Shown: one piece after another, positions 1 through 11,354 of the stretch
How the letters are laid out: each line of letters starts with the position of its first letter
Position numbering within the stretch: position 1 is the first letter of the stretch
From: Armillaria gallica
Taxonomy: Eukaryota > Basidiomycota > Agaricomycetes > Agaricales > Physalacriaceae
Reading direction: 5' to 3'
Length of the DNA: 64,000 nt
Assembly: GCA_037576215.1 (NCBI GenBank)
Contig: JBANDB010000018.1
Location: 372,001-436,000 of the forward strand
The notes under the pieces: generated by a model
What the model saw: only the letters and a program-made list of their open reading frames with translations
Told to the model about the DNA's origin: nothing
The model's database searches: none
Position numbers and translations under genes: made by a program

Positions 1-127
1 ACTGACTTCGACGTTCTCATCGTCCTCCGCCACCTGAAAGACAAAAAGCGAGCGTGGCCACGCCATCCATTCAACGATACAACGACCTGAGGGCAAAAAT
101 CGAAAAGATTCTAATCGCAGAGCGGCA

Positions 128-1800
128 ATGGAGGATCAGACAAATTTGAATGATGGACGAAGCAATCTGAAGTGTACGTCTTCTGTACACGATGTCGCAG
201 AAGAGAAACCTCCCTTTGGCTCTAGGTATGCATTTGTTATCCCTGACAGTGAAGGCACTCAGTCTTTAGACAGGTTGTTGACAGACGAGGCCGAGGTCTG
301 GACTCAGAATGCTTGGGATCATGTCCCCCCTCCCGACGACCAGGACGAGATCATCGTCGCGTCGCTAACGAGACAGCGTTCTGCTCCAGTCCTGGAGGAT
401 GATAAGCGCAAGTATCATGACAAGCCTGCAAAGTTCTGGTATGTTTTCATATTGTTTGCCGTTCAATCTGTCAGTCGACACTATCAGGGATAACTTTTAC
501 AAGGCCAATTCGAGCAATTTTTTCCGTGATAGAAAATGGTGCGAGGCTTACTCTGCTGCATTTCGCTGATTTGAACATATGTGTTAGGCTACATAATGAA
601 TTCCCTGAGCTAGTGGAAGCTACGCAGGCAAAAGTGATCTTGTTTTTTTGTTCCAGTTAATGCTCGAACTTACCTGAGAGGATGAAGGCTGGTGCTAAGA
701 CTATCGTCGAGATCGGATGTGGTGCCGGTAACTCTGTCTTCCCCCTCCTAGCCTCAAATCAAAATCCCGACCTTTCGCTTTTCGCCTTTGACTACGCCCA
801 TCATGCCGTCAAACTTGTGCAGGTAAATTTATCACAGGTTCCCTTAGCGATGATGCCTTACGCCACTGGCTTCTAGTCAAACCCTCTATATGAATCCCCT
901 CCCGTGGGCTCCATACGCGCAGCACCCTGGGATCTATCCTCTGATAAACTTCCCGAAGGAATAGAGCCCGGCAGCGTGGACATTGCAATAATGGTATTCG
1001 TTCTCAGCGCTTTACATCCGGATGAATGGCATAATGCTCTGAGAAACATACATATGGTATGTTTACCTTCTTCACTTTGGGAAGGACGGCTGACTAGACC
1101 TAAAAAGTACTGAGAGTAAATGGCAAGGCATCCTCATGAATCCCTCGGACCTTGATTTGGCGTTGACCCGTCGTCAAGGTAGCGCACTGATCTAGGTGCC
1201 TTTTATTGCTCGGTACTTTTTAGGTCAGTAGGCCGTTCACTTCCCGTAGCGCTTGATGCTGCAACCTTGGCTTAATATTCTCTAGATGCTCAAACCCGGT
1301 GGTCTCGTCATGTTCCGCGATTACGGCCGCCACGACTTAACGCAACTGCGATTCAAAGGTGGTCGTTTACTCGAGGACAACTTTTACATTCGGGGCGACA
1401 AAACTCGCGTATACTTTTTCGAACTAGGTTGGTGACATTCATTTATTCCTGTCTCACTTTTGTAACATTATCACAACTAGACGAATTATCCCTTTTGTTC
1501 ACTGGCTCCAGAATACCAGAAACCGAGCATGAAGTCAACACTACTATCGAGGATGAAGATGGTCCTTCCGGGCCCGAAAGAGATGTGGACGGCCCATCCG
1601 ACATCGAAATACGCGCAATAGCGGATACTCCTCGGGACATACAGGCAACGTCGATACATCCTAGCTTGCTAACACCGCGCCTATTGCCTCCCCTTTTCGC
1701 TACAGAGCAACTTGGGGTTGATAGGCGGCTGATCGTCAACCGAAAGCGCCAGATCAAGATGTACCGCGTCTGGATGCAGGGCAAGTTCCGCAGAATTTAG
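128..1800 (+). CDS. TRM140: tRNA 3-methylcytidine methyltransferase (Trm140/METTL2 type)
   Basis: SAM-dependent enzyme of the family that makes 3-methylcytidine at position 32 in tRNA anticodon loops. The N-terminal exon (from ATG 128) holds [12 protein letters not shown] and ends [17 protein letters not shown], as in METTL2/Trm140. The SAM-binding motif I reads [15 protein letters not shown] (near 705-750). Further on come [15 protein letters not shown] and the family hallmark [19 protein letters not shown]. The C-terminus [19 protein letters not shown] is also diagnostic. Supported introns are 439-487, 539-587, about 604-675, about 822-873, 1057-1285 and 1428-1480. The 1057-1285 intron is over four times longer than the others because of an internal inverted-repeat element. 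No actin-binding extension like that of yeast Abp140 is seen. The acceptor near 675 is the least certain site. It converges with the permease, with stop codons 55 nt apart. Confidence 0.9.
1079..1245. mobile_element. MITE-like inverted-repeat element inside an intron
   Basis: A segment of about 167 nt is bounded by imperfect terminal inverted repeats of about 32 nt. The left arm (1079-1110) ends CTAGACCTAAAAAGTAC. The right arm (1213-1245) is its near-complement, with GTACTTTTTAGGTCAGTAGG. The arms differ by a few mismatches and small indels. The interior has no coding capacity. It lies wholly within the fifth intron of the methyltransferase gene (1057-1285) and leaves the splice sites untouched. 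No clear target-site duplication was visible, so the superfamily cannot be assigned. Confidence 0.6.
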
Positions 1801-1855
1801 ATTTTCGCTATCTACAGAACGTAGATTTAGCTATCCACAACCTACAACTTTAATC

Positions 1856-4590
1856 TTAAAAGAGGATCGCGGCAATCTTTTCTAGTAAAGTACGTGGTGG
1901 TACTTCGGGCTTCTCTGTCTCCTCAATACTCGGGATGCCCTAAGTGCAGCGTCGTCAGTATGGAAACTACTTGGGAGGACCATCCATGTGAACTCACTGT
2001 CACCAGGTCCATATCCTCTGGTTTCCAGACGCTTGTGCGCATTATAAATTTATAGCCAAAGTATAGCGATGCAAAAATAGGCAGATTGATATCTATCAGA
2101 CACTATCAGCGAGTTATTTTAGCGAAGAGTACGGTGCGTACATGCAACCAAGAAATCAGATATGTCAAAGCTGAAAAACACCGCGTATCCATTGACGAGG
2201 GTGAAGAAGACCGTCCAAAAGATACCCCACCATGCGAGGTAAGGTTGCCAAGAGTGGTTATAGATGTTCGCTTTGAGATCGAAACCTTGTGCCAGCATGC
2301 CTCGACCTGTGATGCGTCAGCCCATGGAACGAGAGTCAGCTGTGAGTCAACATACGGAAAAACACGTAAGTCAAGTTAATACAAAACCAGCCGATGAAAC
2401 CTCCAGTAGCCGTAAGGTTCTGCAACCAGCTACAGAAATATATGTGAGAAGGACGGGCTCGGTCAGCAGAAGACACACGCACTAGAAAACCTGCTCCGCT
2501 CCGCTACTAACAGTCATGAAAGATAACAATGAGAAGCAGCACTGACGGTATTCTCACGTCAACTCCCATAAAATGACCAGCAAAAGAACGAACACGTACC
2601 GTAACAAGAATAGCAGTGAGTGGTAGGCCATTTTGTGTACAATACGTCAAGAAACGAGGTCCTTGTCCGCGGAGGGCGAGACCATAGAGAATACGCGAGC
2701 CACAAAACAAGTAACTATTTCCAGCGGAGAAGGCGCTCGTAAAGACGGCGGCATTGATGATGTGAGGAAGAACTGGCGATAATGAAGTGAAATGTGTTTG
2801 ACACTGACCTAGCGAACGTACCTTTGACACCAGCGCGGTTAAAAGCAATGACGAACGGTGATTGGGCAGCGTTTCCAGACGCTGAGAGACGAGTAGTGGA
2901 CCGTGATAAGCATACCTTGGGAATGACCATGCCACTTACTGTTCAATAAAGCGTCATCATCGTAGGAAACAAGCATGCCAATCATAAGTATACCCAGTAT
3001 CTTCATGACATTAGTCAAGAATAATAGAATGCCATATCGCTAGAAAGGTGAACGTACGTAGAATATGACGATTCGGTAAACGACTCGGTTAACTGCTTTG
3101 CCTATATTACGGCGAGGACTCTCTGTCTCGGAGGCAGCACTAGAAAGGATCAAAGATTGAGCGGAAGATAAGAAGAGACACGATAGTGGATTTCGTCTAC
3201 ATTGCGACTAGCTCCATGCCTGTGAACGAGAACGCAGCTTGGATGATAACCGACATGATTGCTAGGAAGCGATCTGTATTGATATTAGTTACTAAGTCGG
3301 CCCGGCCAAGTGCTCCAGGGTCCTTCCAGTACTGCAGAAAGTCAGCCATTTGACTCGGTGCTCATTCGGAGGTGCACTTGCTCGAAAGCCAATTCGGTCA
3401 TGGTTGGGTCCTCCACCGAGATCTATCACCAAACCAGCTAGTAGCAGGCCGATAATGGTTGAAACTACGTGATGGTGGTTAATAGCATATTGCGACATAA
3501 GATGCTCCACTCACGCTTGATGAGAGCAAAGAAAAATTCGGCTATGTGCCTCGGTGACTACGGGGAGTATACTTATGGAAGAGAACGTCAACGTACATTC
3601 CCCAAAGTATCTGGTAGGTGGCTTTAAATTTCATGACCAATTTTCGATGCAGAAACACTCGCCTCACACCAAAAATGTTGATAGCGCACATGAGTACACA
3701 TATGACTGCTGTATAAATGGCGGCATGACTGGTCTGCAGAGTCCGGCGGATGTTGTTATGTAGTTCGCAACTATTAGACGAACTTTTTCACACTTACATT
3801 ATCGTCCCAGAAGCTGAGGAGGATAACAGCTGCGGCGACCTCCACTGGAACGGAAATGCTGTAAATGCAATTTACTTTTCAGCGTCAAGATCCGAGTCGA
3901 ATGAAAGGTACTCACGCCTGCCCATAGAAATAATTCTGGTACCAAGTTAGCCCTCAGTCATAAATCATAAATCAACGGATCCAAGCTACCCATCCGACCG
4001 CAAAACCAAAGGCCGGGTCGACCCAGCGGGTGGCTATGTGGGTAGCGCTTCAATAAAAAAGGACATCAAGCTATGAAGAGACTCACCAAAGTGCGGAAAA
4101 GTTCCAGATATGGGCGCAAAGGTAGTCATCTCTCCAACTGAACACAAGGAACTAGACAGCAGGAACGCGCTGAGCAGAGATAGATTTCTCTTAGATTTGA
4201 ATCATGCGCACGAATATGCCACCGTTCCAACCAACATGTATGCAATGAGTGCACCAAGAGGCCCTGCAACATGAAGTGCTTCACCAGATCCGAGGAAAAG
4301 TCCAGTGCCAATAGTACCGGCAATCTACACAATTCAAGAATCCCTTCAGGACGAGGGGCACGATCACAGATAAGCGGACTTACGGCGATCCTAAAATATA
4401 GTTAATCGACATATATACAGTTCAGAGATTAAAACGAATCCCACATCTGTACATGTCGCTGTTTCAATCGACGCTTGAGAGGATCTGAGAGCTGAAATTC
4501 TGCATTGGGGGCAGCAGTATCGTTTGGTACTTGCGCCTCAGTGATCTCAGCCTTGATGCTGGCGCTACTTTGTTTCTCGATGTCGGTCAT
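1856..4590 (-). CDS. Amino-acid permease (AAT/YAT family, about 12 TM)
   Basis: Plasma-membrane amino-acid/H+ symporter family. Start chosen at ATG 4590 (MTDIEKQSSASIKAEITEAQ). The N-terminus ends LKRRLKQRHVQM, the usual lead-in to TM1. Exons read in order along the minus strand: GTIGTGLFLGSGEALHVAGP (TM1), TFAPISGTFPHF, RWVDPAFGFAVGW, NYFYGQAISVPVEVAAAVIL, GLVIDLGGGPNHDRIGFR (family signature), DRFLAIMSVIIQAAFSFTG, SETESPRRNIGKAVNRVVYR, SPFVIAFNRAGVK, INAAVFTSAFSAGNSYLFC, SRILYGLALRGQGPRFLTYC, QNLTATGGFIGWFCINLTY, a late pair of TMs, then GIPSIEETEKPEV and stop TAA at 1856. About a dozen short introns interrupt it and all segments stay readable, so it looks functional. The amino acid carried cannot be told from sequence. 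Exact splice sites were not all resolved. Confidence 0.85.
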
Positions 4591-5446
4591 GGGGGAACGG
4601 CGCGGATACGCGTAGGAGAAGGTTTGAAAGAAACCCGTTTCGTGGCGACCAGACCTTTATATGATATAAACTCGGATCTAAAAGCATCTTCCTGGCGGAA
4701 TCCCATATGCTTCCACGTCAAAAGAATTGAAAGAAGCTGATGGAATATGATACACTGAATGGAGATGGTCTAGTGCGCCTATGAATGGTATACATACACG
4801 CGATACGGATTACGGGTATGGGTTGTAGGTCCACGGGCTTGTCTGTGGCGACGAGAACCTTGTTGCCTTATTGTAATTACACAGGTCGTGGACAGACTCG
4901 ACCGGTACCGATGGTGCGGACAATGTCGCCATACAGAGACCAGACTGAGACCGAAAGTCAGTTTGGTGGTCTCATCACATAGTTCCTTTGTATTTTGAGG
5001 ATGCCCAAATCAGTTCCAACCGCCTCCAGCGTCGATGTTTCGGCGTCAAGCACCGTGTCACACAGCCTGAACAGTATTGCGTAGGACCAGTCGAAATCGC
5101 GAATTCCTTTTCATGCTATTCATCACCAACCTTTATACTTCGGCTTGATAGCTCGGATTCGAAGCTGCCAGTGTATCAATACATCAGTCGAAGACCGAGC
5201 ACAGCTGCAGACCTACCAACCAAAGGAAATTCGTCCTGAGATCACCGCTAGATGAGGCCCGGAACAGTAAGAGCTTTATGGTCTCATAGTGGCTTCATTT
5301 GACCTAATCATCGTGGTATGGAAGCAAGTGGGTCCCTATTTGTTTCAGCACTCCGAAGATACCAATGGTAATAATATCAACACACAGAGACACACCAAAC
5401 TGCACAGCTTACTCTCTTCGTTCACCACCGTCATTGACGACCGGTC
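4591..5446. other. Divergent intergenic region
   Basis: Shared upstream region of the permease (minus) and the G-patch gene (plus). Short open frames here have no recognisable family content or exon structure. No RNA gene or repeat was recognised. It probably holds both promoters. Confidence 0.5.
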
Positions 5447-8402
5447 ATGAGTACCGGTCGACTGAAGCGTAAATTAGGCGACCTTGGGGTCGATACGTCT
5501 AGTGCAAAGGCCAATGAATCGTTCTGTCTAGTACGTCCTCTGTCACTTATACCTCTTGGGACTTCGACTGAGTCTTACTTTAGATTGGGACGCCATTACC
5601 ACCACTAGAAAAGTCAAAGGACAACGGAGAGTTCGTACCTATATGGAAGCAAGATGTATGTCAAGGAAATTCTCTATCTTTCGCTTTCTTATATCCTGGA
5701 CAGGTCCGAGACGAAAAGGGTCGAAGACGCTTACACGGCGCCTTTACGGGTGGTTTCTCTGCAGGCTACTTCAATACTGTCGGCTCCAAAGAAGGTTTGG
5801 ATTCCATGCAAAGATCTGTGTATTATCTCTTATTCTGGATTAGGATGGGCACCGTCTACATTTGTGTCGTCTCGGAATGACCGCGCCAAGCAGAAATCAG
5901 CTCGCCCTGAAGATTTCATGGATGAGGAGGACCTTCAAGAAATCAAAGATAGTCGCAACCTTGTTGACGCCACGGATGAGATGGATTTTATGGGCGGAAC
6001 GCAAGCAGAGAAACAAAGAAAAGAGAGCGCCGACGTAGAGAATGAGTACGTCTTACCCTCTCAATCACTAACTATCCCTAATTTTTTGCAGCTCTATAGC
6101 CAGTACCCTCCAGGCTTCAATGCTTCCCGCTCCAAAGGATTCGGCTGGTGCTCGAATACTCAAGAAGATGGGATGGCGTATTGGTAACGGCATCGGTCCC
6201 CGCGTTAGTCTGAAGCAGCGAAAGCTACAAGATCTGCAAGCGTTCACCGGCCAAGCTTCGAGTAGCGATGACATCAAGGTAGCTGACGATGATGAGGAAG
6301 CTAGCAAGCACACATACGCTCCACGAGATACACCCGTGATCAGGTTTGACCGCAAAGATAATTTCCATGGCTTGGGCTATCGTCCCGGCATGAGTCTGAA
6401 CGAGAGCCTCGGTGTTAACGGTGGAAAGCCATCGTCAGGACCTAACTTATCTGGTGCGTTGTCCCATTTGAACTACTTTGACAACGTTTTTGAGCTCTTT
6501 GCAGCCGGCTTCGGTCTGGGTGCCTTAAATGATGCTGACGAGGATGATTTGGACGTCTACGATAGCGCCTCTAGCATGCGGAATCGCGTCGCGTACGACA
6601 TCGCAGACAGTCAAAATGATGATAGGATATCTATTGGTAAGAATTCTGCGAGAGGAAAAACATCGAGCGCTGTTGTAAGACCTTCTTGAAGCGGTCCTCT
6701 TGTCTCAGCTTATCTTTTCAAGAGGTCAACGCCAGGAACGTTCAATGACGGTAGACCAATACTTGCTGGTTTTATAGCGTCGGACAAACCTGTATTAGAG
6801 GACCGGTGGTCAGTGAAGACAAGAGTTGACCATAATCCCAAAACTGACATTCTGCACAGGTACCCTCTTCCCGAAATTCCCAAAGGATGGAGGCCTAATC
6901 CACAAGGAATTTGGGAGCAAGGACCAGAGAAAGAGAATATAAAGCAAACTGCTTCTGCTCTGCCTCATCAGGAATGGAAAACATCTAGACCTTCCGCTGA
7001 CGAGGTGTGTTGCCCACCATCTTTCATACTTCGAGTGTTTCTTAAAGACGTGTAGCGCGGCGAGATGTTGGGAGAAACTCCACTTCCTTCAGCGCCTCGG
7101 TCTGTCTTCGACTTCATGTCACAAAAAGATCGAGAACGGCTCAAGAATATCGCTTCTGGCGGGGTACCGACAGGACCAATGCCTGCTGCACCTGCAACAC
7201 TTACCATACCTCATCTGGAGCCTCATATAGCTACTGCTGCTCTCCGGGGCTTTCAGCCATTTACTTCCGACCCAGCTAAGCAAGCCCGATATACATCGTA
7301 TATTCAATCCCAGGCCGACCCTGCAGCGTATCCTTTCTCACTCAAGCCTCTCCCTGACCAACGCATGGATGAGTTCAACAAGGAACTCCAAGATTACTCC
7401 AAATCCGCCCAGATCTTCAAACCGGTCTCGGGCGCTATGGCAGGTCGCTTCACTAGTGCGACAGTCATTGATCACGGTCCCAAGATCCACGAGGGTCTAC
7501 ACACTCCTACAGAAGAGGAAATTGCTGAGAAGGAAGAGGCGGAGCGAAAGAAGCAAGAGGAAAACGTTAGTCCCAAAGTGCATGCTGCGCGGATGGGAAT
7601 GTACGGTCCTATGACAAGGGAAATGAAGCCGTGGCAGCCGGCGAGGCTTCTCTGTAAACGGTTTGGCGTGAAGGATCCCAATCCGCCTCCAGAAGAGCCG
7701 GTAGCAGCACCACCGACGTTCGAGGAGCCTGCACCTGATGCGTCGTTCTTCGCAACGCCGGCAGTTCCAACGTCGGACCGGAGGGATCTGTCGAACATTG
7801 GATTAGGAGAGGATGAGAACCAGGGGAAAGATACGCTCACATATGAACGACCTTCGATGGATGTTTTCAAGGCTATTTTCGCTAGTGATGATGAGGATAG
7901 TGATGACGAGAAGGATGAGAAGAAGGATGAAGATCCTGAGGCTTTAGTCGAGGCTCCAAAGGACTTGACACCAACGCCAATGCCAGCACCAAAGGATCCA
8001 GTCCCGAGCCAAGCTCAAATTTCTGGGCCGGTGGACATGAGCACGTTCAAGCCGACATTCATACCGCGGGAAGGCAAGGAGAAGGATAAGGACAAGTCAA
8101 GGGAAAAGAAGAAGAAAAAGAAAGAAAAGGAGAAGAAATCTGTGTTGGTGTCTTTTGCGATGGAGGAGGATATGGGTGGTGCTGATGTTCCTCTGCCTAC
8201 GAAGAAGAAGAAACGGAAGGAGAAAGATAAGAAGGGGAGGGTGAAGGATGAGGATGAGGATGCTGCATGGGTGGAGAAGCCGGCACCGGAGGTGGTGAAG
8301 GATATAGAATATCATCCGCCGAAGGAAGACAACTCGAACATGGCAGTTGATAGTAGTTATGTCCCTGCGAGGGGGAGGAAGAGGGCGATAGACTTTATGT
8401 AG
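5447..8402 (+). CDS. GPATCH1: G-patch domain splicing protein (GPATCH1 type)
   Basis: Nuclear RNA-processing protein of the GPATCH1 family, which works with DEAH-box helicases in spliceosomal complexes. ATG 5447 gives [20 protein letters not shown]. The conserved N-terminal domain (PF07713, formerly DUF1604) spans exons with [40 protein letters not shown] and [15 protein letters not shown], followed by the acidic [14 protein letters not shown]. The G-patch reads [20 protein letters not shown]. Later blocks are [29 protein letters not shown] and a 445-codon 3' exon with [14 protein letters not shown] and [20 protein letters not shown]. The C-terminus is a Lys/Glu-rich nuclear-localisation-like tail ending KRAIDFM. 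Introns of about 50 nt separate the exons (for example near 5531-5582, 5657-5702, 5796-5843 and 6045-6091). Length and block order fit the family. Confidence 0.92.
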
Positions 8403-8430
8403 ATGGATATATCATTTAATGATATTAAAT

Positions 8431-9959
8431 CTAACTGCTCTCGTCATCGTCGTCGCCGCCTTCTTCTTCATCGTCTTCCTCTCCTTCAATCTCATCCGGT
8501 TGGATACCACCCCATTCATCATCCCCATCCTCATCCTCTCCCTCTCCTGCTACGTCTTCCTCGCGCTTACGCTTCTTGGTGACCGCATTAGTAGCCACTG
8601 CCTCGCCATCCGCCACAGCGATGCAAGTAAGCCTAGTCCCCTTCGAATCATAAACCGCCACCGGTTCAATCTCCTGGACTTTTTCTGACGGTTTGTCAAG
8701 TGCTGCTAAGTCGTATACATGGATTTTGCCATCGGACGATGCGGTACACACGATTGTCGTAGAGGTCCTCTTGGATGCTGGCAAGGCGATGGAAAGGGTC
8801 TGGACGGCTTTGACTCTGTTATGATGAGTAAATTGCAAGGGGAAGTATTTCATAAACATACCGGTTTTCGTGACCCACCATCAAACCGACTATGGTTGGC
8901 GGTTTTTCGGGGTCATTCGAAACGTCGTAGATTGTCAGTTTTTTATCTTCGGCACCGACGAGGAGTACTTCCTCGTCGCTGCCAACGCGTGTGCAGAATT
9001 TTGCGTCGTGTAGTCGTGACGGGTGCTTTATTGTGTGCAAGAGCGTCATGTCCTAAAACCAGAATGAGATGAGAATAATACGATATAGGATACCCACAGT
9101 GTTGTAAAGGTCTATTGTCGATCCGGACTGAACGATGAAGAGTGAGCCTGATACGGACCATCGAACAACTTCGCCCTCTGAGAGTATATTGATTATTGAG
9201 GGTACAGGGCAGCTCTGGAAATGACGAACCTTTGCCCAACTTCGTACTTGCGCATCCTTTTCCGCGCATGAGATCCCACATACGCAAGGTCCTGTCCTGA
9301 CCGACGCTCAAGGCTACCTTTCCAGACGGATGGACGGCTACACAATTGACACGGCCTTTGTGTCCTTTCAGCGATCGCAGAACGGCCCAATCTCGTGCAC
9401 GGAATAAACATAACGTCCCATCTTCAGATGCTGAAAGCAGGTGTCCCCGAGACGGGAAACTCAAGTGGGTTATTGAACCTAGATAATTGTAGAGTAAGAG
9501 GACGTAGCATGGCAGAAAAAAGGAAATCCATGGGTATTTGAAGGAAGATAACAGCTTACCTTCGTGGTGCATGAGACCCCCGATTTCCTTCTTCCTTCGC
9601 AGATCCCACACCTTTACTATCTCGTCTGAGCTCCCAGTAGTGAGCCATTTGCCTCCACTTGGTGACACAGCGACAGCCTTGATGCATGAGACGTGTGCAG
9701 GGAAAATGAATATCGGCTTGAGGTGAAATTCAAGCTTGACATCGTCCCCAGTGACGCGCCCTTCCAGTCCGTACAGTAGTTTTTCGTATGAACCGGCAAC
9801 AATTTTGAATGTAGAAGGTAGAGTAGAAGGCTCGTTTTGCGGTACTGCTTTTTGTTTTCCCTTGTCCTTGGCTGGTGGTGCTGAGCTCACAGCCTTGGGC
9901 TTGTCGCGTTTTATCTGTACCTTTACTTTTTTCGGGGGAGGAGGAGAGGCCTTTGCCAT
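8431..9959 (-). CDS. MAK11: Mak11/PAK1IP1-type WD40 ribosome-assembly factor
   Basis: WD40 protein of the Mak11 family, needed for 60S subunit maturation in the nucleolus. ATG 9959 opens a basic N-terminus with Lys-Pro runs (KKVKVQIKRDKPKAV). WD repeats follow: FPAHVSCIKAVAVSPSGGKW with DEIVKVWDLRRKKEIGGL, SFPSRGHLLSASEDGTLCLF, LKGHKGRVNCVAVHPSG with VGQDRTLRMWDLMRGKG, then EVVRWSVSGSLFIVQSGSTI, LLVGAEDKKLTIYDVSND and IVCTASSDGKIHVYDL. The C-terminus is a long Asp/Glu tail ending GGDDDDESS. There are four or so short introns; the first follows GGLMHHEG near 9555. It is convergent with GPATCH1, with only 28 nt between stop codons, so the transcripts almost certainly overlap. Confidence 0.9.
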
Positions 9960-10261
9960 CGTTGGATAAAAATTTGAAAGTGATGGTCAGCTGGAAAGGG
10001 AAGTAGCACTGCCACTGCCATCATTTTTTGCGCGTCATTATTATTTTGCCTTCGACATTCACCTTGAATTTGTGAAAGGATATGATTTCAGATATACTTT
10101 TTTCTCTTTCTCTGGAATTCTCCCTTTTTTTGTCCCTTTTCATCAATCTTCCGGCCCCGAGGATGCTTACTGATCCCTAAACAATTTCTGACTAATTGTT
10201 TTCATTCATAAGGAACGCAGCTGCTTACGGGCGTCATGCAACTTCGCCTTCCACCATAACG
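9960..10261. promoter_or_regulatory. Bidirectional promoter region
   Basis: About 300 nt between the divergent starts of the Mak11-type gene and the WLM protease gene. It contains T-rich tracts (near 10096-10142) but no clear TATA box. An in-frame ATG-like start upstream at about 10196 could lengthen the WLM protein by 22 residues, but that extension has no family content. Confidence 0.45.
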
Positions 10262-11354
10262 ATGGCCTCCACGTCTTCTGATATCGCAATCACCGTTGTA
10301 TTTCGCGGTACTTCTCATCGCGTCACTCTACAGCCCGAGAGTACACTGGGCGACCTACAGGACCAGCTGGAGAAAGTCACATCGGTATCACCTTCCCTAC
10401 AGAAGCTCCTCTACAAGGGCAAGAATCTCAAGCAGAACAGACCTGGGCAAGAGACCGTAGTTTCAATCGGTCTTCGCAATGGCAGCAAGGTCCAAATGCT
10501 GGGAACCACATCAGCAGAGTTGGACGGTATGCAGGTGACGGAGATCGAACAAAGACGGGTTGACCGAATACTGCGAGAGCGAGCGCTGAAGGCTCCGGCT
10601 TACAAGGTACTTGCTCTCAAAGTCACTACTGTGCTGTTATTCACTGTGTATAGGTTCGTTCGACAGGGACGATGGATAGCGCTTCGCTCAATTACCGTTT
10701 TCATCAACTATTACCTCTTCCGCATTTGCCCAACCCTACTTCAGCACATAATCTCTTACAGCGTCTATCGGAGGATCCGGCCATCCAGCATATCATGCAG
10801 CAGCATCAATTCTCTGTTGGTGTCTTGACCGAGTTGGCACCCCACGAGCATCCTGGGCTGCTTGGACTTAACGTTAATGCCGGGCAGCAGATCAAACTCA
10901 GACTACGGACGGATCGTTATGATGGATTCCGCGCGTACAAGGAGGTCCGGCGCGTTTTATGTCATGAACTGTCGCACAATGTTTGGGGGGATCATGATAA
11001 TAACGTATGTGCATGAATACATCGTTCTTCCCTTTTCTAACGCTTGATTTTCGTTAGTTCAAGGAGCTCAATTCGAAGCTCAACAAAGAGGTGGTAGAAT
11101 TCGAACGTGCCAGAGGCGATGGCACGCATTCCCTCTCTGGCTTGGAGACTTACGATGCGTACGAACCATCATCTGAACTCGAGGCGGAAGCCCGTATACA
11201 GGTCCTCGGTGGATCTGGTTCCTTCAATCGTGACGAGTCCAACGAGGAACGTCGTCGGCGTCTGTTGGATGCTACGATGGCTCGACTCCGTAAGGAAGAG
11301 CAAGAAATGGAAGATTCTTGTGGGACTGCAGGTCCATCTTCACTAGACCCTTAA
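10262..11354 (+). CDS. Ubiquitin-like / WLM-domain metalloprotease
   Basis: Protein with an N-terminal ubiquitin-like fold (residues about 7-80: ITVVFRGTSHRVTL, LQKLLYKGKNLKQN) and a WLM domain (Wss1p-like metalloprotease). The catalytic zinc motif is intact: VLCHELSHNVWGDHDNN, that is HELSH followed by a third His. The preceding block GVLTELAPHEHPGLLGLNVN is typical of WLM proteins. The UBL-WLM order matches the plant and fungal ubiquitin/WLM subgroup rather than yeast Wss1, which has SIM/SHP motifs. An intron splits after LKAPAYK (about 10606-10652) and another after GDHDNN (about 11005-11058). The C-terminus is charged (RRRRLLDATMARLRKEEQEM). Family proteins act in processing DNA-protein crosslinks or SUMO/ubiquitin conjugates; which applies here is inference. 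ATG 10262 was chosen because the UBL begins just after it. Confidence 0.85.

Noticed and set aside
8419..8688. 89-codon hydrophobic plus-strand frame
   Set aside because: It is the complement of the acidic C-terminal tail of the Mak11-type gene and has no independent support.
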